Shown: piece by piece, positions 26,080 to 35,086 of the stretch
How positions within the stretch are numbered: position 1 is the stretch's first letter
Layout: each line of letters opens with the position of its first letter
Source of the DNA: Nigerium sp.
GTDB lineage: Bacteria > Actinomycetota > Actinomycetes > Propionibacteriales > Propionibacteriaceae
Reading direction: 5' to 3'
Length of the DNA stretch: 64,000 nucleotides
Assembly: GCA_016711325.1 (NCBI GenBank)
Contig: JADJTH010000008.1
Location: 558,001-622,000 of the forward strand
Notes under the pieces: model-generated
Told to the model about the DNA's origin: nothing
Databases searched by the model: none
The model's input: the letters and a program-made list of their open reading frames with translations, nothing else
Program-made: the position numbers and the translations under genes

Positions 26080-26412
26080 ATGGCAGACAAGGCACTCAGG
26101 GGCCAGGGGTTGGGTTCGAAGAGCCTGGCCGATCCGTCGAGCGTCGAGCTCGCGCCCCGTCGGGAGACCCCGTTCGACTGCCCCCACGGGCATCACTTCA
26201 CGATTCCGTTCGCGGCCGAGGCCGACTTGCCCACCGAGTGGGAGTGCCCGCGCTGCGGGCAGCCCTCGCGCCGATCGGACGGTGCCGCGCACGAGGCGAA
26301 GCCCACCAAGCCGGTGCGCACCCACTGGGACATGCTGCGCGAGCGCCGCTCGATCGAGGAACTCGAGGGCATCCTCGCCGAGCGCCTGGAGGAGCTCCGC
26401 AAGGATCAGTGA
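26080..26412 (+). CDS. rbpA: RNA polymerase-binding protein RbpA
   Basis: 110 residues, matching actinobacterial RbpA. It begins MADKALRGQGLGSKSLADPS, then the zinc-binding core FDCPHGHHFTIPFAAEAD with WECPRCGQPS, and ends in the sigma-interacting helix RTHWDMLRERRSIEELEGIL. RbpA binds group 1/2 sigma factors and stabilises open complexes. An AAGGAGG Shine-Dalgarno sits just upstream. RbpA is restricted to Actinobacteria, supporting the taxonomic call. Confidence 0.96.
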   Translation: MADKALRGQGLGSKSLADPSSVELAPRRETPFDCPHGHHFTIPFAAEADLPTEWECPRCGQPSRRSDGAAHEAKPTKPVRTHWDMLRERRSIEELEGILAERLEELRKDQ

Positions 26413-26425
26413 CCCGCCGAGCCCG

Positions 26426-26950
26426 TCAGGGTTCGATCTCGCCGCGGATGATCATCGCGTCGTCGCCACCCGGACGCCTCGTCGTTCGGGCGGGCGGCGC
26501 CTGATCGTCGACCGTCTCGCCCTGGATGACCGTCTCGGGCCGAAGTTGCACGTCGATGAGCGTGACCTGGGTGCGGAAGTCGCGCGTCATCGCCCTCATC
26601 ACCGCCTGGACTACGCGGCGCGCGAGCGGCCGGGTGAACGGGATCAGGCAGATCAGGCCGAGCAGGTCGCTGACGAAGCCCGGGAGCAGCAGCAAGAGGC
26701 CACCGACGAAGATCAGCGCGGTGTCGGTCACCCGTTTGCCCACGTCGCCGGGATCGGCCGGCGCCGCGGTGAGGGACGCCCAGGCGCGACTGCCCTCTCG
26801 CCGCCACAGATAGCCGCCGAGCGCGGCGGTGCCGAGCAGCGCCAGCAGCGTCCATCCGACGCCGATCCGCTGCGCGGCCACCACGATCAGCGCGATCTCG
26901 GCGACCGCGAGGACGCCGAGGACCAGCAGCACGAGGAGGCCGCGCCGCAT
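26426..26950 (-). CDS. FxsA family membrane protein
   Basis: 174 residues. The FxsA domain covers the first 120: hydrophobic LLVLLVLGVLAVAEIALIVVAA, then GVGWTLLALLGTAALGGYLWRREG, and the characteristic IFVGGLLLLLPGFVSDLLGL. The C-terminal tail is polar. FxsA in E. coli relates to F-plasmid exclusion of phage T7, but the actinobacterial role is unknown. Its ATG shares one base with the upstream Ppm stop (TGATG), so the two are coupled. Confidence 0.85.
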   Translation of the reverse strand: MRRGLLVLLVLGVLAVAEIALIVVAAQRIGVGWTLLALLGTAALGGYLWRREGSRAWASLTAAPADPGDVGKRVTDTALIFVGGLLLLLPGFVSDLLGLICLIPFTRPLARRVVQAVMRAMTRDFRTQVTLIDVQLRPETVIQGETVDDQAPPARTTRRPGGDDAMIIRGEIEP

Positions 26951-27840
26951 CAGGACTCCCCCGCCCCGCCCTTGTTGTTGCGCGTCGCGCGCACCGTGTC
27001 GTGCGCCGCCTTCGATACGGCCCCGACGAAGCGCCCGGCCCTTTCGCCGGCCGATTCGGCGCCCGCACGCGCGCGTGCGAAGCCGGCGGCCAGCTGTTCG
27101 CCGCGGTACTTCAGGCCGAGTTCGGTGGTGCGGATCATGGCTTCCTTCACGACGGAGCCGCTCATCTTCGATTCGCCCTTCGTCCGTTCGATGAACTCGA
27201 TCGGCACCTCGGCGATACGGTAGCCGCGCCGGTGTGCATTGAGCGTGAGGTCCCGCTGGATGCCGTAGCCCTGCTTGTCGATGGGGGCGTCCAGGATGTC
27301 GCGCAGCACGTCGGCGCGGAACGCGTTGAGGCCGCCGGTGACGTCGCGCACGGGAACGCCCAGCATGAGCCGGATGTAGAGGCTGCCCCCGCGACTGAGC
27401 AGCTCGCGATGCAGCGGCCAATTGACGACCGCCCCCCCCTTGACCCACCGCGATCCCTTCACCATGTCGGCGTCGTGCAGCCCGGCCAGCACGGCCGGCA
27501 GTTGCTCGGGCTGGTGGGAGCCGTCGGCGTCGAACTCGACCAGCACGTCGTAGTTCCGCTCGAGGCCCCAGCCGAACCCGGCCAGGTAGGCCGCGCCGAG
27601 GCCCTCCTTGCCCTGGCGGTGCAGCACGTGGATGCTCTCGTCGGCGGCGTGAAGCTCGTCGGCGCGGCGTCCGGTGGCGTCGGGCGAGTTGTCGTCGACG
27701 ATCAGAATGTCGGCATCGGGCACGGCGACGCGGAGGCGTCCGGTGATCATGTCGATGTTGTCGATCTCGTTGTAGGTCGGAATGATGACCAGGATGCGAC
27801 CGAGCCCGTCGTGGGCCTGCGCCCCGTGAGACTGCGCCAT
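26950..27840 (-). CDS. Polyprenol monophosphomannose synthase (GT2)
   Basis: 296 residues. The GT2 fold begins ILVIIPTYNEIDNIDMITGR and continues VDDNSPDATGRRADEL and FDADGSHQPEQLPAVLAGL (the DxD-type region) with GSRWVKGGAVVNWPLHRE. It matches the Ppm1/dolichol-phosphate-mannose synthase family that makes polyprenyl-phosphate-mannose for lipoglycan and protein mannosylation. In many mycobacteria it is fused to Lnt; here the two are separate neighbouring genes, 5 bp apart. The C-terminus has an extra Ala/Arg-rich tail of about 45 residues. Confidence 0.92.
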   Translation of the reverse strand: MAQSHGAQAHDGLGRILVIIPTYNEIDNIDMITGRLRVAVPDADILIVDDNSPDATGRRADELHAADESIHVLHRQGKEGLGAAYLAGFGWGLERNYDVLVEFDADGSHQPEQLPAVLAGLHDADMVKGSRWVKGGAVVNWPLHRELLSRGGSLYIRLMLGVPVRDVTGGLNAFRADVLRDILDAPIDKQGYGIQRDLTLNAHRRGYRIAEVPIEFIERTKGESKMSGSVVKEAMIRTTELGLKYRGEQLAAGFARARAGAESAGERAGRFVGAVSKAAHDTVRATRNNKGGAGES

Positions 27841-27845
27841 GGGGG

Positions 27846-29420
27846 TTAGCTCTCCTTCGCGCGCCCCACGGCGGGGCGCTGAACGTCCATTGTTCCACCC
27901 GTCCGGCGGCGGGCGGCGGACAACAGGCCGAGCAGCACACCGACCCCGCCCAAGCCGGCCGTCAGCCACTCCACGGGACGTGCCAACGCCATCGCGGGGG
28001 TGATTGCGGTGCGCAACGGCATGGCGTGGACCCCCGATGCCGACACCGAGTCGGGGACGCGCTCGACGACCTCGCCGCGTGGGCCGATCAGTCCCGAGAT
28101 GCCGGACGTCGTGACCACCAGGATCTCGCGACGCATCTCGGCGGCGCGCACCCGGGTCGCCGCGAACTGCTGGTCGATCTGGATCGTGCCCTGGTACATC
28201 GCATTGCTGCTCTGGACGACCATCACCTGCGCCTCGCGGGCCGCCTCGTAGACCGTCTCGGGGTAGATGACCTCGTAGCAGATGACCACGCCGGCCATGA
28301 GGTGCCCCCCGTCCGGCAAAGTGACGGCGAAGGCGCCGGGCGTCGGACCGGGTACGGATTGGTAGCCCACGTAGGCGAGCTCGGGGATCAGCGGCAGCAG
28401 CAGTGCGCGAAACGGGATCCACTCGCCGAACGGGACGAGGTTGCGCTTGGCGTACACCAACGCGGCGCCGTGGTCGTCCCACCACAAGGCCACGGTCTGC
28501 CGCTCCTCGCGGGAATCCTCGGCGTAGATCGAACCGACCAGGACGCCCCGCCCGGCGTCGCGCACGGCCGTCTCGACCGCGCGCAGCGTCGGCGCGTCCT
28601 CCCGCGGATCCATGTCGGTGGAGTTCTCGGGCCACACGAGGAAGGCCGGCTCTGGCTCCTCCCCCGCGCGCACCCGCGCCATGAGGCGTCCGGTCTCGGC
28701 TTTCGAGTTGAGGGCGATCGTGCGTGGCGCGCCGAGCCCGTACACCCCGCCTCCGGGTGCGCCGGGCTGCACCCAGCCGACGTTGACGGACGCCTCGGGC
28801 GCGGGCGTCCTCGGTAGCCCCGTGACCGCCGTCGCAGCCACCAGGACGCCGACACCGGCGAGCGCGGCCAGCGGGCGGAGGGGTCGCGCATCGGCGAGTG
28901 CCGCCAGCAGATGGCCGACGAGGGCGACGAGGAAGGTAACCGACGCCGCGCCGGTGAGCGGATAGAACGAGGCCAGCGGGGAGTCGAGCTGCGTGTAGCC
29001 CAGCCGCATCCACGGGAAGCCGCCGAACGGGATGACCGTGGTCGCCCATTCCATGGTCGCCCAGGCGGCAGCCCCCCACAGCGGCCGCCAGGCCACGTCG
29101 CGGCCGGCGTACAGCGCGGCACCCAGGGCGGCGTAGAACAGCGACATCGTCAGCGTCAGCGCGGTGTAGGACAAGATCAGGATCTCGGTCTGCCACACCA
29201 GCGAGGTCGCCATGAACGCCAGCCCGAACGCCCACCCCTGGCCGACCGCGGCGCGCAACCGGCCCGTCCGCGAGGTCGTCCACGCGAGGCCGGCCACCGC
29301 CGCGAAGGCTGCCGGCCACACGTTGAACGGCATGAACGCCGCGGACGCCGCCAAGCCGGCCAGCCCGGACACCGGCGCGAGCGCCCACGCCGACGGCGGG
29401 CGGGCAATGGGGGACGTCAC
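27846..29420 (-). CDS. lnt: Apolipoprotein N-acyltransferase
   Basis: 524 residues. About eight N-terminal transmembrane helices are followed by a nitrilase-like domain. The E-K-C catalytic triad is visible in FLVWPENSTD (Glu), VYAKRNLVPFGEW (Lys) and GVVICYEVIYPE (Cys). It N-acylates lipoproteins on the outer face of the membrane and would mature the lipoproteins in this window. It precedes ppm by 5 bp, the same order as the mycobacterial Ppm1 fusion. Translation starts at a GTG at 29420. Confidence 0.92.
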   Translation of the reverse strand: MTSPIARPPSAWALAPVSGLAGLAASAAFMPFNVWPAAFAAVAGLAWTTSRTGRLRAAVGQGWAFGLAFMATSLVWQTEILILSYTALTLTMSLFYAALGAALYAGRDVAWRPLWGAAAWATMEWATTVIPFGGFPWMRLGYTQLDSPLASFYPLTGAASVTFLVALVGHLLAALADARPLRPLAALAGVGVLVAATAVTGLPRTPAPEASVNVGWVQPGAPGGGVYGLGAPRTIALNSKAETGRLMARVRAGEEPEPAFLVWPENSTDMDPREDAPTLRAVETAVRDAGRGVLVGSIYAEDSREERQTVALWWDDHGAALVYAKRNLVPFGEWIPFRALLLPLIPELAYVGYQSVPGPTPGAFAVTLPDGGHLMAGVVICYEVIYPETVYEAAREAQVMVVQSSNAMYQGTIQIDQQFAATRVRAAEMRREILVVTTSGISGLIGPRGEVVERVPDSVSASGVHAMPLRTAITPAMALARPVEWLTAGLGGVGVLLGLLSAARRRTGGTMDVQRPAVGRAKES

Positions 29421-29514
29421 GAACGCAGCTTAGAGGGCGCACCGAACCGCCCGCGTCCGGACCCCGAGTCGTCCAGGACGCCCACCTGGACGACTCGGCC
29501 ACACCCGATCGACG

Positions 29515-30402
29515 TCAGGTGATCGACGCCTCGTAGATCGATCCGATGGACGCGGCGAGCAGAGCGTCGAACTCCTCGGTGGTCATCGACTCGGTGAGGC
29601 CCTCGGTGAGGGCGCGCGAGAAGCTCGCGATCAGCCCGTGGTTACGGGCGAGGATCGCGTTGGCCTCGTCGCGGCTGTAGCCCCCGGAGAGCGCGACGAC
29701 ACGCAACACCGACGGGTGGTCGATCACCGGTCGGTAGAAGTCGTCCACGGACGGCGGCGTGAGCTTGAACATGAGGGGAAGGTCGAAGGCGCCGCTGTCG
29801 AGGTGGCGCATGATCTCCTCGAGCAGGATCGCCTCGGATTCGGCCTTGGTGGTGGAGCGAATGTCGATCTCGGGCTCCAGGATCGGCACCAGGCCCGCGG
29901 CGGCGATCGTCCGGCCGAGGTCGAACTGCTGGGCCACGTTGGCCGCGATGCCCGCCGGCGCGGCCTCCAGGATCACCGAGCGCATCTTCGTGCCGAAGAT
30001 GCGGGCACCCTTGGCCTTGCGAAGCAGGTCGCCGAGATCCGGGAGAGGCTTCATCAGACGCACACCGTCGGCCTCGTCGCGCAGACCCTTGTCCACCTTC
30101 AGGATCGGCAGGATGTTCTTGACCTCCCACAGGTAGTCGGCGGCGGGCCGGCCCGCGAAGCTGCGATCCATGGTCTTCTCGAACAGGATCGAGGCGAGGA
30201 TCTTCTCGCCGGTGAAGGACGGGCTGGTGACGATGCGCTCACGCATCGCGTGCACGAGGTCGAACATCTCGTGCTCGGACGAGTACCGATCCTCCTCGAT
30301 CCCGTATCTCCGGAGGGCTCCCGGGGTGCTTCCACCGCTTTGATCCAGCGCTGCGATGAAGCCCTTGTCGTGGCCCATTCGTTCGAGTTGCGTGGTGGTC
30401 AT
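29515..30402 (-). CDS. Class I fructose-bisphosphate aldolase
   Basis: 295 residues. The opening TTTQLERMGHDKGFIAALDQSGGSTPGALRRYGI is diagnostic of the bacterial class I FBA (FbaB-like) group. The Schiff-base lysine lies in LPLMFKLTPPSVD, and ILEPEIDI and LSGGYSRDEAN add further active-site residues. It cleaves fructose-1,6-bisphosphate without metal. Stand-alone, 113 bp from the dipeptidase on the opposite strand. Confidence 0.92.
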   Translation of the reverse strand: MTTTQLERMGHDKGFIAALDQSGGSTPGALRRYGIEEDRYSSEHEMFDLVHAMRERIVTSPSFTGEKILASILFEKTMDRSFAGRPAADYLWEVKNILPILKVDKGLRDEADGVRLMKPLPDLGDLLRKAKGARIFGTKMRSVILEAAPAGIAANVAQQFDLGRTIAAAGLVPILEPEIDIRSTTKAESEAILLEEIMRHLDSGAFDLPLMFKLTPPSVDDFYRPVIDHPSVLRVVALSGGYSRDEANAILARNHGLIASFSRALTEGLTESMTTEEFDALLAASIGSIYEASIT

Positions 30403-30535
30403 TTCTCCTCCTGACGACCGTTGACGTCATTTCTTCCATGGCGCGCGGAGTATCCACCGAGCTTACTCCGGCCCGCGCGGTCGGGGTACCGAACGAGTTC
30501 GGATCCGGCTCGCTGTGGGGGCTAGCCTGCGCTGC

Positions 30536-31879
30536 ATGACCGACCTTCGTGAGCGCGTGAACGACGTGATGCCCGGCGTCCTGGACGACCTGGCGGCCCT
30601 GGTGGCGATCCCCTCGGTGAGTTCGATGCCCGAGCACCATCCCGACGTGCGGGCGAGCGCCGCGGCGGTCGCGGCGCTGGCCGCGGGACTGGGCTTCCCC
30701 GACGTGCGCATCGTCGCCGAAGGCGGCCAGCCGGCGGTCATCGCACGCTTCCCGGCGCCCGAGGGAGCCCCGACGGTCTGCCTGTACGCCCACCACGACG
30801 TTCAGCCCACCGGCGACCTGAGCTTGTGGACGTCCGACCCCTTCCAGGCCACCCGGCGCGGCGACCGGCTCTACGGCCGCGGCGTGGTGGACGACAAGGC
30901 GGGAATCGCCGTGCACCTGGCGGCCCTGCGAGCCTTCGACGGGCGTCCGCCGGTCGGGGTGACGCTCTTCGTGGAGGGCGAGGAGGAGATCGGCTCGGGC
31001 TCGCTCGCCACCATCATGGAGCGGCACGCGGGCCTGCTCGCCGCCGACGTGTACGTCATCTGCGATTCCGGCAACTGGCGGGTCGGGACGCCGTCGTTCA
31101 CCACGGCGCTGCGTGGCCTGGTCGATCTCGTCGTCGAGGTGCGGACCCTCGACCACGCCCTCCATTCCGGTCAGTACGGCGGCGCCGCTCCCGACGCGCT
31201 CACCACCCTCGTGCGACTGCTGGCGACCCTGCACGACGAGGACGGCGACGTCGCCGTGGCCGGCCTGGTAAGCGCCGAACCCTTCGCGCTCGACTACCCC
31301 GCCGAGCGGCTGCGCGCGGAGACCGGCGTCCTCGACGGGGTGGAATTCACCGGCACCGGCCCGATCGCCGACCGGCTGTGGGGGCGTCCGAGCGTCACCG
31401 TGCTGGCGGTGGACGCGACCTCGATCGCGAACGCGTCCAACACGCTCGCACCGAGCGCCCGCGCCAAGGTGAGCATGCGGATCGCACCGAATCAGGATCC
31501 GGACCTCGCGCTGGACGCGCTTCGCCGGCACCTGCGCGACCACGCGCCGTTCGGCGCGCACGTCAGTTTCCACGGCGGCGAGACCGGGTGGGGCACGGTC
31601 GTCCCGAGCACCGGCCCCGTGGCGAGTGCTGCGACGGAGGTCTACGCGCAGGCGTGGGGCGACGACGTGGTGGAGATGGGCCAGGGTGGATCGATCCCGA
31701 TGGTCGCGGACTTCCAGCGGGCATTCCCGAACGCCGAGGTCCTCGTCGTCGGCGTCGTCGACCCCGACTCGCGGATGCACGGAATCGACGAGTCGGTCGA
31801 TCTCGGCGACCTGGCCCGCGCGGGCCTCGCCGAGGCGATGCTGTTGGAGCGGCTGGGCCGCGCGCGGTCGACGGGGTAA
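30536..31879 (+). CDS. M20 family metallodipeptidase
   Basis: 447 residues, a typical M20 dipeptidase with a lid domain. Metal ligands are visible in VCLYAHHDVQPTGD (His, Asp), YGRGVVDDKAGIAVHLAAL (bridging Asp) and FVEGEEEIGSGSL (Glu pair). The late MGQGGSIPMVADFQRAFP region completes the active site. The catalytic Asp after the first His is present, so it should be active on dipeptides. The ATG at 30536 begins the conserved part. Downstream it converges with the AsnC-type regulator. Confidence 0.93.
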   Translation: MTDLRERVNDVMPGVLDDLAALVAIPSVSSMPEHHPDVRASAAAVAALAAGLGFPDVRIVAEGGQPAVIARFPAPEGAPTVCLYAHHDVQPTGDLSLWTSDPFQATRRGDRLYGRGVVDDKAGIAVHLAALRAFDGRPPVGVTLFVEGEEEIGSGSLATIMERHAGLLAADVYVICDSGNWRVGTPSFTTALRGLVDLVVEVRTLDHALHSGQYGGAAPDALTTLVRLLATLHDEDGDVAVAGLVSAEPFALDYPAERLRAETGVLDGVEFTGTGPIADRLWGRPSVTVLAVDATSIANASNTLAPSARAKVSMRIAPNQDPDLALDALRRHLRDHAPFGAHVSFHGGETGWGTVVPSTGPVASAATEVYAQAWGDDVVEMGQGGSIPMVADFQRAFPNAEVLVVGVVDPDSRMHGIDESVDLGDLARAGLAEAMLLERLGRARSTG

Positions 31880-31893
31880 GTCCCCGTCGCACC

Positions 31894-32349
31894 TCAGATG
31901 AGTGGCCGGTCGGCGAAGGGCGTGCTCAGCACCAGCGACGTCTGGGTGGTGACGCTCACCCGCTGCCGGATCTCGCGCAGCAGCCGCTCGAGGTCGCTGG
32001 GCTCGGCTACCTGCACCTGGAGCAGGTAGCTGGCCTGGCCGGCCAGCGACCAACAGGAGACGATCTCGGGCAGATCGGCGAGGCGCTCGCCCTCCTGCCC
32101 GTCGCCGCTCGGGTCGTGGGTACGCAGCGAGATGAAGGCGGTGAGCAGGCGTCCGAGGCTCGCCGGGTCGATGATCGCGCGGTAACCGCTGATGACTCCG
32201 CGCTGCTCGAGGCGGCGGACCCGCTGCTGGGCCGCCGACGTCGACAATCCCGTTGCCTTGCCGATGTCGGTGTAGGACATGCGGCCATCGCGGGCCAGCA
32301 GGCCGAGGATCTGTGCGTCGAGGCTCTCCACCGGCCCATCGTGACACAC
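31894..32349 (-). CDS. Lrp/AsnC family transcriptional regulator
   Basis: About 151 residues. Helix-turn-helix: LDAQILGLLARDGRMSYTDI then GKATGLSTSAAQQRVRRLEQ. The effector (RAM) domain follows with LLQVQVAEPSDLERLLREIR and ends STPFADRPLI. GTG 32349 is preferred because GGAAG lies 6 nt upstream; a GTG at 32331 is an alternative. It diverges from the exonuclease gene with only 9 bp between starts, so the two share a promoter region. Amino-acid responsive regulation is family knowledge; the target is unknown. Confidence 0.87.
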   Translation of the reverse strand: MCHDGPVESLDAQILGLLARDGRMSYTDIGKATGLSTSAAQQRVRRLEQRGVISGYRAIIDPASLGRLLTAFISLRTHDPSGDGQEGERLADLPEIVSCWSLAGQASYLLQVQVAEPSDLERLLREIRQRVSVTTQTSLVLSTPFADRPLI

Positions 32350-32358
32350 TCGGCTTCC

Positions 32359-33270
32359 ATGAACCGTCGGCTGCTCCTGCTCGACACCGCCTCCCTGTAC
32401 TTTCGCGCCTACTTCGGGTTGCCCGACTCCCTCCGGTCGGAGTCCGGGCATCCGGTGAACGCCGTCCGCGGGCTGCTGGACTTCCTGTCCCGCTTCCTCG
32501 TTGAGTACTCCCCCACGGACGTCGCCTGCTGTTGGGACGATGACTGGCGTCCGGCCTGGCGGGTTGACCTGCTGCCCAGCTATAAGGCGCACCGGGTCGC
32601 TGCGCCCGGCGGCGGCGAGGCCGAGGACGTGCCGGCGGCCCTGAACGCGCAGGTTCCCTGGATTCGCGACGTGCTGGACGCCCTCGGGATCGCAGTCGTG
32701 GGAGCGCCCGGCTTTGAGGCCGACGACGTCATCGCGACGCTCGCGACGCGTGCCCCGGGGCCGGTCGACGTCGTCACCGGCGATCGCGACCTGTTCCAGC
32801 TCGTCGATGACGACGCGGGGGTCCGGGTGCTGTACGTGGCCCGCGGCGTTGCCAGGCACGAGCGCGTGGACGACGCCTGGCTGGCGGCCAAGTACGCCAT
32901 CTCGGGCGCACAGTACGTCGACTTCGCCGTCCTGCGCGGCGACCCGTCCGACGGGTTGCCGGGGGTGAGGGGTATCGGCGAGAAGACCGCCGCCACGTTG
33001 CTGGCGCGCTACGGCGACCTTGACGGCATCGTCGCGCACGCCTCCGCCCTCTCCCCCGGGGTCCAGCGCTCGCTGGCCGCTGCGGTCGGCTACCTCGGCC
33101 CGGCGCGCGAGGTGGTGACGGCCGCCCGCGACATCGCGCTGCCCGAGACCGACCTCGCTCTGCCCGGCTCGCCGCGTGATCCGGAGGCCTTCGCCCGGCT
33201 CCGCGCCGAGCTGAACCTCGGCGGCGCCGCGGAGCGGATCCTGAAGGCGCTGGCGCTCGCGGCCCGTTAG
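32359..33270 (+). CDS. 5'-3' exonuclease (PolA-type FEN domain)
   Basis: 303 residues equal to the N-terminal exonuclease of DNA polymerase I, without the polymerase domain. It begins LLLLDTASLYFRAYFGLP (metal-site Asp), then PGFEADDVIATLATRA and VDVVTGDRDLFQLVDDD with the Asp cluster, and a helix-hairpin-helix GLPGVRGIGEKTAATLLARYG. Stand-alone copies process flaps and Okazaki primers. It is divergent from the AsnC regulator. Confidence 0.92.
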   Translation: MNRRLLLLDTASLYFRAYFGLPDSLRSESGHPVNAVRGLLDFLSRFLVEYSPTDVACCWDDDWRPAWRVDLLPSYKAHRVAAPGGGEAEDVPAALNAQVPWIRDVLDALGIAVVGAPGFEADDVIATLATRAPGPVDVVTGDRDLFQLVDDDAGVRVLYVARGVARHERVDDAWLAAKYAISGAQYVDFAVLRGDPSDGLPGVRGIGEKTAATLLARYGDLDGIVAHASALSPGVQRSLAAAVGYLGPAREVVTAARDIALPETDLALPGSPRDPEAFARLRAELNLGGAAERILKALALAAR

Positions 33271-33332
33271 GCAGCCACGACCCGTGCGCGGGCCGCGGTG
33301 TGGCAGGCGGGCTCGAGGGCGGGCGCGCCGGT

Positions 33333-33944
33333 TCAGCGGGTGGGGCGCAGCACGTACACCGCCGCGCCGGCGAGCAGGTTCGCCGCCGATCCGTACATGC
33401 GCAGGCGTCGTCCGGTCTGGGTGTAGGTGAACCGGCGGTCGACGATCAGGTTGAGGCGTGCGAACAGGTCTTCCAGATCGGCGAGGGTGGTGAAGCGCAG
33501 GTTCGGAGTGTCGTACCAGGCGTAGGGGATCTCCTTCGACACCGGCATCCGCCCGCGCAACAGCCGCAACCGGTTCGGGTAATAGCCGAAGTTCGGCACG
33601 GAGACGATCAGCCGTTCGGCGACGCGGGCCATCTGGGTGAGCACGTACTCGGGCGCCAGCATGCTCTGCAGCGTGCGCGACAGCACCACCGTGTCGTACG
33701 CGTCGTCGGCGATGTCGGCCAGCGCGTCCTCGACGCGGCGATCGAGCACCGGGACGCCCCGCCGGATGGCGGCGAGCACCGAGTCGGGGTTGATCTCCAC
33801 GCCCGTACCCGTGCAGCCCTTGGCCTGCATCAGGTGCGCGAGCAAGGTGCCGGGGCCGCAGCCGAGGTCGAGTACGCGGCTGCCGGGAAAGACCTGGTCG
33901 GCGACCAGTTCGAGGTCGAGGCGAAGCCGTCCGAGGGAGTTCAC
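33333..33944 (-). CDS. metW: Methionine biosynthesis protein MetW
   Basis: 203 residues. A class I SAM-methyltransferase fold with SRVLDLGCGPGTLLAHLM and GTGVEINPDSVLAAI; later VVLSRTLQSMLAPEYVLTQM and LIVSVPNFGYYPNRLRLL are MetW hallmarks. MetW is needed for full homoserine acyltransferase activity in several bacteria. Its ATG overlaps the metX stop by 4 bp, making a coupled metY-metX-metW unit. Confidence 0.92.
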   Translation of the reverse strand: MNSLGRLRLDLELVADQVFPGSRVLDLGCGPGTLLAHLMQAKGCTGTGVEINPDSVLAAIRRGVPVLDRRVEDALADIADDAYDTVVLSRTLQSMLAPEYVLTQMARVAERLIVSVPNFGYYPNRLRLLRGRMPVSKEIPYAWYDTPNLRFTTLADLEDLFARLNLIVDRRFTYTQTGRRLRMYGSAANLLAGAAVYVLRPTR

Positions 33945-35086
33945 GGGCCGACCTCCAGTGCTCGGTCGAACCAGGCGCGCAGGGTGGCGTGATAGACCGG
34001 ATTCTCCAGCAGGAACGAGTCATGGCCGTAGGGCGACTTCAGCTCGCGGAAGGTCACCGGCACCCGTGCATTCTCCAAGCGCCGGACGATGCGCAGCGAG
34101 TGGGCGGTGGAGAAGCGCCAGTCGCTGTCGAAGCTCAGCACCATCGTCCGCACCGGCGACGCCGCGAGAGCGGCGAGGGCGTCCGGCCGGGAGAACGGGT
34201 CGAAGTAGTCCATGACCCGGCTGAGGTAGAGATAGCTGAGCGCGTCGAAGCGCTCCAGGAACACCTGGCCCTGATGGTCGAGGTAGCTTTCGACGGCGAA
34301 GTCGACGCCGAACCCGCGCCGCGACTCCTCGAACTGGGAGGACCGGCCGAACTTCTCGGTGAACGCCTCCTCGGACAGGTACGTGATGTGCGCCATCATC
34401 CGGGCGATCGACAGGCCCGTGTCGGGATTCGTGCCGAGCGCCGCGTACTCGCCGTCGTGGAAGTCGGGGTCGTCGGTGATCGCCCGGCGCGCGACCGCCG
34501 AGAAGGCGATGTTCTGCGCGGTCAGCCGGCTGGACGCGGCCACGATCGTCGCGTGCGCCATGTCCTCGGGATGGGTGAGCGCCCATTGCAGCACCTGCAT
34601 GCCGCCGAGCGAACCCCCGAGGGCGACGAGCAGCCGGGTCACCCCGAGGTGGGCGAGCAGCGCCCGGTGCACAGCCACGAAATCGGCCATGTCCAGGAGT
34701 GGGAAGTCCATGCCGTACGGCGCGTTCGTGAGCGGGCTCACCGAACCCGGTCCGGTCGTGCCCTGGCAGCCACCGAGCAGGTTGCTGCAGATGACGAAGA
34801 AGCGGTTCGTGTCGAGCGGACGCCCGGGGCCGATCAGGTTGTCCCACCAGCCCGGGCGCCGGTCGCCCGCGTGCCAGCCTGCGGCGTGGGCGTCCCCGGT
34901 GAGGGCGTGACACAGGTAGACGGCGTTCGAGGCGTCCGCGTTGAGCGTGCCATAGGTCTCGTAGGCGACATCGACCGGGCCGAGCGCATCCCCGCCCTCG
35001 AGACGCAACGGCTGCCCGGACGTGAACAGCCGGACGGTCTGTGTCTGGGTGAGACCGACGGAGTCTCCCGCCGCGGCGGCACTCAC
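33941..35086 (-). CDS. metX: Homoserine O-acetyltransferase
   Basis: 381 residues, alpha/beta-hydrolase fold. Catalytic Ser in LVALGGSLGGMQVLQWALTH, Asp in LSFDSDWRFSTAHS, and His in SPYGHDSFLLE. Other family blocks are ICSNLLGGCQGTTGPGS and SSQFEESRRGF. It acetylates homoserine for methionine synthesis by direct sulfhydrylation, consistent with neighbouring metY. Starts overlap metY by 4 bp and it overlaps metW likewise. Confidence 0.95.
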   Translation of the reverse strand: MSAAAAGDSVGLTQTQTVRLFTSGQPLRLEGGDALGPVDVAYETYGTLNADASNAVYLCHALTGDAHAAGWHAGDRRPGWWDNLIGPGRPLDTNRFFVICSNLLGGCQGTTGPGSVSPLTNAPYGMDFPLLDMADFVAVHRALLAHLGVTRLLVALGGSLGGMQVLQWALTHPEDMAHATIVAASSRLTAQNIAFSAVARRAITDDPDFHDGEYAALGTNPDTGLSIARMMAHITYLSEEAFTEKFGRSSQFEESRRGFGVDFAVESYLDHQGQVFLERFDALSYLYLSRVMDYFDPFSRPDALAALAASPVRTMVLSFDSDWRFSTAHSLRIVRRLENARVPVTFRELKSPYGHDSFLLENPVYHATLRAWFDRALEVGP